A stretch of 5,158 nt of DNA. Source: Candidatus Dadabacteria bacterium (GTDB lineage Bacteria > Desulfobacterota_D > UBA1144 > Nemesobacterales > Nemesobacteraceae). Both the position numbers and the translations under genes were made by a program. Shown here piece by piece: positions 1 to 5,158 of the stretch (the stretch's first letter is position 1; the number at the start of each line of letters is the position of its first letter). Below the pieces are notes generated by a model that saw only the letters and a list, made by a program, of their open reading frames with translations, did no database searches and was not told the DNA's origin. Location: assembly GCA_026709745.1 (NCBI GenBank), contig JAPOSJ010000140.1, positions 1 to 5,158 of the forward strand. Direction: 5' to 3'.

Positions 1-1
1 C

Positions 2-238
2 TGGTACAAAACCACCTTCAGCCAGTTCAAGGCCTGGGCGGATAAGGCTGATATTCCCTGGAAAGCCATTAAGCCACAACTTGACGATACACTCAGCAAA
101 GCACGTTATCTCTGGCCGAAATCTCTTGACGATCTGCCCGTGGATTACAATCAGAAAAAACAACTCAGAGAACACTGGCGGTTGCTGTCCACAGACTTGC
201 GGATTGAAAGCGCTGGGTCAACCATAACATACTCCTGA
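2..238 (+). CDS. C-terminal fragment of a HipA-family toxin kinase (5' end outside window)
   Basis: An open frame enters from the left edge and ends at TGA 236-238, giving 78 residues of a protein C-terminus. The piece is helical and charged. It reads FSQFKAWADKADIP near residues 6-19, WPKSLDDLP at 38-46 and LREHWRLL at 55-62. This resembles the last helices of HipA-family Ser/Thr kinase toxins, where a helix with a GLP/IP turn is followed by a conserved L-R-x-H-W stretch. HipA toxins phosphorylate targets such as glutamyl-tRNA synthetase and are held in check by a HipB antitoxin. The kinase core and any antitoxin would lie upstream of the window, so neither activity nor completeness can be judged. 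The match is to a pattern recalled from the family, not to catalytic residues. Another kinase-like or regulatory protein is possible. Confidence 0.55.
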   Translation, partial: WYKTTFSQFKAWADKADIPWKAIKPQLDDTLSKARYLWPKSLDDLPVDYNQKKQLREHWRLLSTDLRIESAGSTITYS

Positions 239-279
239 GCAACAACACGAAACTTTCGACCTTAGCGCAGGGTCCAAGA

Positions 280-582
280 TTACGTTTCGTAGTCAACAAC
301 AACCGCATCCGTCCTTATCTCACGGATAAACTGCGCGACTCTCACGTGCTCTGGATGCTTCTGGTAGATTCCAAGCGCTTCGTTCGATTCAAACTCAGAA
401 TAAAGAGCGACATCAAACGAGGTGGGAAGTTCATTGAAATTCCTGCCGATCTCCATGGTCTGTATCTGCGGAATAACGCTTTTTAGCCCCTCTAGCTCCC
501 GCTTGATCTTTGCTATAAGCTCATCCTTGCTCATTCCTTCATGCAAATCCTTGATTCTCCACATAACTATATGCTTTATCAC
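280..582 (-). CDS. Dabb (stress-responsive A/B barrel) domain protein
   Basis: The complete 100-residue protein has the usual length for a single-domain Dabb protein (dimeric alpha+beta barrel, the family of plant stress protein HS1 and related bacterial proteins). Family marks are the N-terminal strand IKHIVMWRIKD (residues 2-12) and a central helix (about 18-34). A strand DVALYSEF follows at 57-64, then the Y73-x-x-H76-P-x-H79 segment and the closing strand AVVVDYE (93-99). The start is GTG (582-580), chosen because AAGGAG lies 7 bases upstream and the N-terminus begins at the expected strand. Bacterial members are mostly uncharacterised; a few relatives are cyclases or monooxygenase-like, so no reaction is assigned. 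The gene is divergent from the large fusion gene (153 bases between starts) and has 41 bases between its stop and that of the HipA-like fragment. The fold assignment is firm; the role is unknown. Confidence 0.88.
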   Translation of the reverse strand: MIKHIVMWRIKDLHEGMSKDELIAKIKRELEGLKSVIPQIQTMEIGRNFNELPTSFDVALYSEFESNEALGIYQKHPEHVRVAQFIREIRTDAVVVDYET

Positions 583-589
583 CTTGATT

Positions 590-595
590 CTCCTT
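590..595 (-). promoter_or_regulatory. Ribosome binding site of the Dabb gene
   Basis: On the minus strand this reads AAGGAG, seven bases before the GTG at 582-580. It supports GTG as the true start although GTG is not the commonest start codon. Confidence 0.75.
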
Positions 596-633
596 GGAAA
601 ATAGTCTGCAGATCTTCCGAAGAGAGTAAATTA

Positions 634-654
634 TTTTCGATAAAATTGCGAAAA
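634..654. repeat. Inverted repeat TTTTCG-N9-CGAAAA in the divergent intergenic region
   Basis: Two perfect 6-base arms (634-639 and 649-654) are separated by 9 bases, so arm centres lie 15 bases apart. The pair sits between the divergent Dabb and fusion genes, where an operator for a dimeric regulator could act on either. No clear -35/-10 pair was found on either strand of 583-735, so its position relative to a promoter is unknown. An AT-rich repeat this short can occur by chance. Confidence 0.25.
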
Positions 655-716
655 ATCTCCCATTCCATCTGTGTGTCCACAAACTCTCAGGCGAAAAGAT
701 ACGTTGTGGCGATAAA

Positions 717-735
717 AAAGGTATGATTTACCTTT
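717..735 (+). promoter_or_regulatory. Perfect hairpin abutting the start codon of the fusion gene
   Basis: AAAGGTA (717-723) and TACCTTT (729-735) are perfect inverted copies around a 5-base loop, and the next base is the A of the ATG at 736. The left arm holds the only Shine-Dalgarno-like bases upstream of this gene (AAAGG, ending at 721), 14 bases from the ATG, which is far for normal initiation. As RNA, the stem would bury that site next to the start codon; as DNA it could be an operator. An in-frame TGA at 724-726 rules out a start further upstream, so this structure truly borders the gene. Confidence 0.4.
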
Positions 736-3462
736 ATGCGGGAAAAAGAAGAGATATTTAATGAACTTCCCTTTATAGAGAATTTCGAGAAAGACAAAAC
801 CGATTTCCTGCTTAAGATCGGTGAACTGGTAGAAGTGCCAAAACGCTACGTGCTCACCAAGCAGTTTGAACCAAGCCATTCTTTTTATTTCCTTATAGAA
901 GGCCTGGTGAATTTTTCAATCACGGTTGAAGATAGAACCGATGAATTTTCCGTGGGGAAAAGTGATGAGAAGTTCACTCCCATAGGCTGGTCAGGTTTTC
1001 GGGCTCCCAGACGTTATTACACTACTATTATATGTGAAAAACCCTGTGTCCTATTTAAATGGAGTCATCGTAATCTTGAAAAATTCTTCGGTCAGGAACC
1101 TCTTCTCGGACGGGAATTTCTCCTGTTCGTTCTCAGCAAAACCACAAACCTTCTGAAACAGGTTCGCACGGAGCTTGCCGAGTACAACAATGTCAACTGG
1201 GATATTGATGCTGGAAAAACGGGCACTGCTTCACAGCAGGGAAAATACATATCTGTTCCCAACCCGCTTGCCCTTATGAGACAGTCTCCTTTTTTCGAAG
1301 TTTTTCCCGAAAAAACACTGCGCCGACTGGCAAAGGCGGTTCAGAAAAAATACTATCTGAACAACGAACCCATATTCAGTCAGGGAGATGTTTCAAAAGG
1401 AATAGATATACTCGCTTACGGAAAAGCCGTGCTGTGTTTCTCGTCCGAAGAAACACAGATAGCAATTGAGGAGTCTGCCGCTCTTCACCTGATCAAACTT
1501 CCCGGATACCTGGTCGGGTGGATGGGTGCCGCCCCTGCCGCGGCAAACGACGTTACCGCCGTTGCGAGCAGAAATTCGGTTATTTATCACATAAGTGCCA
1601 ACTCTCTTGATAAAATCCTGAATCACGATCCTTCTACGGCCCTAGCTTTAGCCAAAAGGCTTTTGTGGCTTGTATCGATCCGGCTTCGAAACGCCCGTGC
1701 GGGGCTCATATCGCAAAGATACGAACGTGAAATACTGGCTATAGGCAGTCTTATCGAGCAAAACGCCATGCAGCTGAGCGTAAACTCCCCGATACATAAA
1801 CTTCCTCATCTGCTAAACAGCCCTCTCACGCTTGATGACGCTTTTCAGCTTCTGTTCAGACTGGAAAGAGAAGGCAAGAGCCTCGAGAAAGAGCTGTCCC
1901 GCCTAAGCCTTGATATTCTTGGGAAGATATACAAGGAATATAATTTTTTCGAAGGACTCAGAAACGTCTATCAATCAGTAACCGACGCCCCAAAGTCGCT
2001 ATCTACAAGTGAAATAAGAACCATGGCCGCCAAGCAGTTCAAGGGCATCTTCAGTCGTATTCCTTACGTAATTGAAGGCTGGGAAAATCTGCCTGAGGAA
2101 TCAGGACACCTTTTCATATACAACCATCTGCTGAACTACCCCTACAACACACTTCCCAATCATTTTCAGATTACGCTAGATTCCCATTTCATAAGCGCAA
2201 TGATCCTCTACACCAAGTACGGTGAAGCCGGGGTCCGGGTTGTCCGAGTACCGAGGGCGGAAGAATACGGACACGAATACTACTATGAAAGGCTCGGACA
2301 CATAAATGTTTACACAGACGAATCCGATACATCGAAGCAAACTCCCGAGCGGAAAAAAGCGTGGAGAGAAAAATTCTACGAGACAGCTGGCGAACACTTG
2401 AAAAAAGGATTCAACATAGTTGTAAGCCCCGAGGGAACCAGCATGACAACTGAGGAATCGCCCGGGTCTTTCAAGCTGGGAGCTTTTCTTCTGGCATCGT
2501 CCATTGATCCCGAGCCCCTTATTGTTCCCATAGCGGTGGCAAACTTCGATAAAAGGATAAACCACAATGTGTTCTCCCTAATAATAAAAAAGCCCTTCAG
2601 AGTATCTGATTATGTAAAAACCCCGGAAGAAAACAAAAATAAACTTTTTGAATTCGTTAAGGAATATGAAAATCTGTACAGGTCATACGTGGAAGAGGCT
2701 ACAAGAGCTGCAAGACGCGTGGAATCCACCAAGATCAAGCTGAAAACCTTTGAGCAGGTACAAAAAGAACTACCGCCAATAGACAAAAATCTGTTTGAAC
2801 AGGACGTAAGAATTCTCGAGAGACGTCATGTGGGAAAAAAGAGCGACGCTACGGTTTTTTACGGAAGTTCAAGCTTTCGACTCTGGAGAGCAATGGCTAG
2901 AGATTTTCCGCAATACGACATTACCAACCTGGGTTTCGGTGGCGCCAGAATAGCCTACTGTCTACATTATTTTACGCGCTTGATAAAACTGAGTGGACCT
3001 AAATCCCTTGTTTTCTACGCAGGAGACAATGACATAGGAGACGGCTGTCTGCCGAAGCAGGTACTGAATCTTTTTTTAGATTTTTACCATAAGTTCAGAG
3101 AACACTACCCCCATACGAAATTCACATTTGTTTCCATAAAACCAAGTCCTGTGAGGTTCCATTTTCTTGACAGGATCGAGGCATCAAACGATCTCGTAAG
3201 ACAGTTCCTATCAAGAGAAGACAACACCTTTTACCTGAATGTCTATGATCTCATGCTGAATGAGAACAGGAAAATAAGGGAAGATCTGTTCACAGAAGAC
3301 GGTCTTCACATGAACAGAAAGGGCTACGTGCTATGGAGAAAACTGTTTTTGGCAAATGAGAAGGAAATTTTTTACAATCCGACTCCCAGGGAATCTGAAA
3401 AGCAGGTTAATTTCTCCTCGAAAACAGAAATTCATACCCAAATTCTCCCAAGATCGAATTAA
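736..3462 (+). CDS. Three-part fusion: tandem cNMP-binding-like domains, PlsC-type acyltransferase, SGNH/GDSL hydrolase
   Basis: The 908-residue protein has no signal peptide or evident membrane span. Residues about 30-145 and 178-325 are two cyclic-nucleotide-binding-like beta-rolls. Each carries G-W-x-G (84-87; 261-264) where the cAMP cassette normally has F-G-E. Residues about 326-430 form a helical linker. Residues about 431-660 are a glycerophospholipid-type acyltransferase: NH at 463-464, S-P-E-G-T at 564-568 and L-I-V-P-I-A-V at 595-601. Residues about 700-880 are a complete SGNH hydrolase. Its blocks are G-S-S-S (710-713, predicted nucleophile S712), NLGFGGAR (731-738), G-D-N-D (763-766, oxyanion N765), SIKPSP (800-805) and D855-G-L-H858. 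The block spacing fits the subfamily reading GSSSxRLW and YAGDND. The ATG at 736 is the first possible start after an in-frame TGA at 724. Inferred role: cytosolic or membrane-peripheral lipid deacylation and reacylation under ligand control. Domain calls are strong; ligand, substrate and reaction are not shown. Confidence 0.9.
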   Translation: MREKEEIFNELPFIENFEKDKTDFLLKIGELVEVPKRYVLTKQFEPSHSFYFLIEGLVNFSITVEDRTDEFSVGKSDEKFTPIGWSGFRAPRRYYTTIICEKPCVLFKWSHRNLEKFFGQEPLLGREFLLFVLSKTTNLLKQVRTELAEYNNVNWDIDAGKTGTASQQGKYISVPNPLALMRQSPFFEVFPEKTLRRLAKAVQKKYYLNNEPIFSQGDVSKGIDILAYGKAVLCFSSEETQIAIEESAALHLIKLPGYLVGWMGAAPAAANDVTAVASRNSVIYHISANSLDKILNHDPSTALALAKRLLWLVSIRLRNARAGLISQRYEREILAIGSLIEQNAMQLSVNSPIHKLPHLLNSPLTLDDAFQLLFRLEREGKSLEKELSRLSLDILGKIYKEYNFFEGLRNVYQSVTDAPKSLSTSEIRTMAAKQFKGIFSRIPYVIEGWENLPEESGHLFIYNHLLNYPYNTLPNHFQITLDSHFISAMILYTKYGEAGVRVVRVPRAEEYGHEYYYERLGHINVYTDESDTSKQTPERKKAWREKFYETAGEHLKKGFNIVVSPEGTSMTTEESPGSFKLGAFLLASSIDPEPLIVPIAVANFDKRINHNVFSLIIKKPFRVSDYVKTPEENKNKLFEFVKEYENLYRSYVEEATRAARRVESTKIKLKTFEQVQKELPPIDKNLFEQDVRILERRHVGKKSDATVFYGSSSFRLWRAMARDFPQYDITNLGFGGARIAYCLHYFTRLIKLSGPKSLVFYAGDNDIGDGCLPKQVLNLFLDFYHKFREHYPHTKFTFVSIKPSPVRFHFLDRIEASNDLVRQFLSREDNTFYLNVYDLMLNENRKIREDLFTEDGLHMNRKGYVLWRKLFLANEKEIFYNPTPRESEKQVNFSSKTEIHTQILPRSN

Positions 3463-3466
3463 CCCT

Positions 3467-3859
3467 CTACCGAAGAGCGCGTTCCCTGCCCGAAGATGGA
3501 ATCAGTACCCACATCTTTCTTTTTGAGTGACGACCCCAGCTAGGAGAAAGCATCACGTAACTGCCGTTGAGGAGTGGTGAATCTTCAAAACGAAAAGAGA
3601 GTTTAGAAATTCCCTGATATACCGAAACGTACCTTCCTGAAAAGTAGAAATCGGCTTTTGCAGAGTTAGACTGCGCACATAGAAAAGTCCACAGTTCCTT
3701 TTCTTCAAACTCAATACCAATAGCTTTTCTTCTCTTATCCAACCACCCGGCATTTGGAAAAACCCAGTGACGACGGTCGTGTTTAAGTTCTAGGGAAAGC
3801 ACAAAACATGTGCTCTTCGAGACAATTTTCCTAACAGAGTATCTGAGAGTTGAGTTCAT
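3467..3859 (-). CDS. Hypothetical 130-residue protein overlapping the end of coaX
   Basis: I do not recognise this protein. It opens with ATG at 3859-3857, inside the last codons of coaX, giving a 29-base overlap in another frame that would allow translational coupling. Only a weak GAG-type ribosome binding site precedes it. The product is basic, rich in Ser, Arg and Lys, with five tryptophans. It alternates hydrophobic and polar residues in strand-like stretches, such as HWVFPNAGW near residue 31 and a run of strands from about 70 to 120. It has no membrane segment, signal peptide or known motif. Codon choice (AGA, GAA, CTC, TCT mixed) resembles the neighbours, and the frame is open across almost the whole space between coaX and the convergent fusion gene. 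That favours a real gene, but a fortuitous or decaying frame remains possible. Its stop lies four bases from the stop of the fusion gene. Confidence 0.45.
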   Translation of the reverse strand: MNSTLRYSVRKIVSKSTCFVLSLELKHDRRHWVFPNAGWLDKRRKAIGIEFEEKELWTFLCAQSNSAKADFYFSGRYVSVYQGISKLSFRFEDSPLLNGSYVMLSPSWGRHSKRKMWVLIPSSGRERALR

Positions 3860-4607
3860 GGAGCAATCTCAGTCCGTGAAGAGCAAGATCCTTGTCAACA
3901 TTTGTCGCACAGACACACTCATCAAAAATCGCGTCAGCGAAACCTCCGGTGATTATAACCTCAGGAGAAGAACCCATCTCTTCTTTGAGCTTCTCGCAAA
4001 GGCCATCAATCATCGAGGCGTAACCATAAAAAAGCCCTGACTGTATGCACTCGACTGTGTCTTTGCCAATCACCTGCTCGGGCTTCTCGGTCTCTACCTT
4101 CGGAAGTCTGGACGTTCCATGGTAAAGAGCTACGGTGGAGAGTTCAATCCCAGGAACTATCACTCCACCTAAGTATTCTCCTTTTTCAGAAACGCAGTCA
4201 AAAGTGGTCGCAGTGCCAAGATCAACTACTATCACGCTTCCGCCGAAACGATGGTAGGCTGCAAGGGCATTTGCTATCCTGTCAGAGCCAAGTTCTTCAG
4301 GATTATAAATTCGAATCGGCATTCCAGTTCTTGTTTCAGGACCCACGATTATGGGTTCATAACCGAAATATTTCTCCACCAGTTTCGCCATTCCTTCCTG
4401 CATTTCGGTAACGACGCAGGAGAGTATCGCACCGCTTAATGAAGATGGAGATATATCATTATCGTTCATCTTTCCGAAGAAGATAATTCCGTAGTCATCG
4501 GGGCTTTTGGTTCTGTCTGTATCGACCCTGAAACTGTATACGAGATCCTCTCCGGAAAATATTCCGACCGTTATGCTGGTGTTGCCTACGTCAATTGCGA
4601 GAAGCAT
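3831..4607 (-). CDS. coaX: Type III pantothenate kinase
   Basis: CoaX phosphorylates pantothenate with ATP, the first step of coenzyme A synthesis, in the cytosol. Type III enzymes need a monovalent cation and are not inhibited by CoA. The 258-residue length is normal. Family motifs are all present: the ASKHA phosphate-binding D6-V-G-N9-T10, and G107-S-D109-R110 with the expected catalytic Asp. They continue with D129-LGTATTFD, which binds the cation and nucleotide, then GGVIVPG (147-153), GKDT-x5-SG (181-191), TGGFA (220-224) and the C-terminal LALHGLRLLHE (241-251). The ATG at 4607-4605 gives the canonical N-terminus MLLAIDVGNT, although no strong ribosome binding site precedes it. In many bacteria coaX directly follows birA (biotin ligase). 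Here no complete upstream partner is visible, only a short interrupted frame. It overlaps the downstream orphan by 29 bases, so the two are probably co-transcribed. Confidence 0.95.
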   Translation of the reverse strand: MLLAIDVGNTSITVGIFSGEDLVYSFRVDTDRTKSPDDYGIIFFGKMNDNDISPSSLSGAILSCVVTEMQEGMAKLVEKYFGYEPIIVGPETRTGMPIRIYNPEELGSDRIANALAAYHRFGGSVIVVDLGTATTFDCVSEKGEYLGGVIVPGIELSTVALYHGTSRLPKVETEKPEQVIGKDTVECIQSGLFYGYASMIDGLCEKLKEEMGSSPEVIITGGFADAIFDECVCATNVDKDLALHGLRLLHELNSQILC

Positions 4608-4827
4608 GTCTAATCAAGTCCGGTTATTACGATCTGAACTTTTTGATTTACAGGTTCAGGAGCTTCCGGGACAACAAGATATAGTTAATTCCGAATGCAC
4701 GGTAAACCGGTTCCGAGGAGAGTATAACTTAAAAATTGGACAAACCGAAGCACTAAAACTTTCTTGGACATTGATACGAAAACAGGTGCCTAGAATAGGG
4801 ATTCTGCAACTTTTCCTATATGAACTG

Positions 4828-4836
4828 TGTTATAGT
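4828..4836 (+). promoter_or_regulatory. Extended -10 promoter of the lipoprotein gene
   Basis: TG-T-TATAGT reads as an extended -10 element: TG one base ahead of a hexamer one mismatch from TATAAT. The best -35 candidates at 16-18 bases upstream are poor, as is usual for extended -10 promoters. Transcription would start near 4843 and give a leader of about 30 bases ending at a strong ribosome binding site. No operator-like repeat is evident nearby. Confidence 0.4.
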
Positions 4837-4857
4837 AATAGACATTATTACTAATTC

Positions 4858-4865
4858 AGGAGGAG
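4858..4865 (+). promoter_or_regulatory. Strong ribosome binding site of the lipoprotein gene
   Basis: AGGAGGAG lies 7-9 bases before the ATG at 4873. It is the best Shine-Dalgarno site in the window and decides this start. Confidence 0.85.
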
Positions 4866-4872
4866 TTTTATT

Positions 4873-5158
4873 ATGTCGAAGCTTTACAATAGATTTGCTT
4901 TACGCCATTTTCAAGGGGTACGCGGTCTCAGAATTTTTGCTTTTTCAATGGCATTTTGTCTTACAGGATTACTAGCGTTTTCATCCTGTGATGATGACAA
5001 TGATGCAATGGCACCAGAACCGATGGAAATGAGTGGCTTCTTTATCAGCGCTGATGAAAAGGGTGCCACGGTTTGTAGCAACGAAGACGTTGACGTATAC
5101 CTAGAAGGAGATGAATCCACAGGCAAGCTTGATGTCACAATAGTCAGTGCGGGTGAGG
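4873..5158 (+). CDS. Putative lipoprotein, N-terminal part (3' end outside window)
   Basis: Ninety-five codons are visible before the right edge. The N-terminus is basic (residues 3-20, with K3, R7, R11, R17 and R20), followed by a hydrophobic core (21-36) and a lipobox-like F-S-S-C ending at Cys39. That pattern marks lipoprotein export and lipidation at Cys39. The n-region is long, and the -3 Phe is less usual than Leu. The mature start is strikingly acidic, D40-D-D-N-D44, followed by a Pro/Met/Glu-rich tether (45-53) and then what looks like a beta-rich domain from about residue 54. Asp at +2 retains lipoproteins at the inner membrane in E. coli, but the rule does not hold in all groups. 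The globular domain is too short to identify. Promoter and ribosome binding site are clear, so the gene is probably well expressed. Confidence 0.8.
   Translation, partial: MSKLYNRFALRHFQGVRGLRIFAFSMAFCLTGLLAFSSCDDDNDAMAPEPMEMSGFFISADEKGATVCSNEDVDVYLEGDESTGKLDVTIVSAGE

Larger units (their letters stand above)
4608..4872. other. Divergent intergenic region between coaX and the lipoprotein gene
   Basis: This AT-rich 265-base stretch has no convincing gene. On the plus strand it holds the lipoprotein promoter and ribosome binding site, listed separately. On the minus strand a TATACT (4726-4721) could be a -10 box for coaX, but its -35 match is poor. A minus-strand frame of 29 codons (4771-4685, beginning MSKKVLVL) ends in TAA. 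The same frame then stays open for 24 more codons and stops two bases before the coaX ATG. It has no ribosome binding site and is not called as a gene. Confidence 0.6.

Noticed and set aside
247..290. Seven-base inverted repeat ACGAAAC ... GTTTCGT spanning the end of the HipA-like gene region and the Dabb stop.
   Set aside because: The arms are separated by 30 bases, there is no T-tract, and the right arm lies inside the Dabb coding end. It is not a credible terminator and could be chance.
631..879. Minus-strand open frame of 82 codons upstream of the Dabb gene.
   Set aside because: It overlaps the start of the well-supported fusion gene and has no recognisable domain or ribosome binding site. 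It is a shadow frame.
2176..2565. Minus-strand open frame of 129 codons inside the acyltransferase region.
   Set aside because: It lies wholly antisense to a region with conserved acyltransferase motifs, and its product is a low-sense mix rich in Cys, Phe and Ser. It is a shadow frame.
3463..3500. Possible bidirectional terminator between the convergent stop codons.
   Set aside because: Only four bases separate the genes, and no stem followed by a T-run is visible on either strand.
4705..4712. Perfect 8-base palindrome AACCGGTT upstream of coaX.
   Set aside because: About twenty 8-base palindromes are expected by chance in a window of this size, and nothing else marks this one.
4507..4854. 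Plus-strand open frame of 115 codons over the coaX start and the intergenic region.
   Set aside because: Its first third is antisense to the conserved CoaX N-terminus and the rest covers the lipoprotein promoter. It has no ribosome binding site or domain.
4911..5138. Minus-strand open frame of 75 codons rich in Ser and Pro.
   Set aside because: It is antisense to the lipoprotein gene, which has a clear promoter, ribosome binding site and signal sequence.

Overview
The window comes from a bacterium of moderate GC content, probably Gram-negative. It carries a lipid-remodelling enzyme, a lipoprotein signal with an acidic tether, and a type III rather than type I pantothenate kinase. The lineage cannot be fixed from this sequence. 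The gene mix has the look of an environmental, possibly uncultivated group, but that is an impression only. No RNA gene, CRISPR array, insertion sequence or convincing rho-independent terminator was seen.

Layout from left to right. Bases 2-238 (+) are the C-terminal end of a gene cut by the window edge, most like the tail of a HipA-family toxin kinase. Bases 280-582 (-) encode a complete 100-residue Dabb (stress-responsive alpha/beta-barrel) protein with a GTG start and a good ribosome binding site. A 153-base divergent intergenic region (583-735) follows and holds two short inverted repeats. Bases 736-3462 (+) hold the main gene of the window, a 908-residue fusion. It has two cyclic-nucleotide-binding-like beta-rolls, a helical linker, a PlsC-type acyltransferase and a C-terminal SGNH/GDSL hydrolase. 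Convergent with it, stop codons four bases apart, lies a minus-strand pair: coaX (4607-3831) and an overlapping 130-residue orphan (3859-3467). A 265-base divergent region (4608-4872) leads to a lipoprotein gene (4873 onward, +) with an extended -10 promoter and a strong ribosome binding site. It runs off the right edge.

The most interesting object is the 908-residue protein. One chain joins an ester-cleaving module and an acyl-transferring module behind two sensor-like domains. That suggests a self-contained deacylation/reacylation (lipid remodelling) enzyme under allosteric control. Both sensor domains have lost the standard cAMP-binding signature and share a G-W-x-G motif in its place. The acyltransferase motif I also departs from HX4D. 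Ligand and substrate are therefore open questions. The other genes are not obviously linked to it in function.
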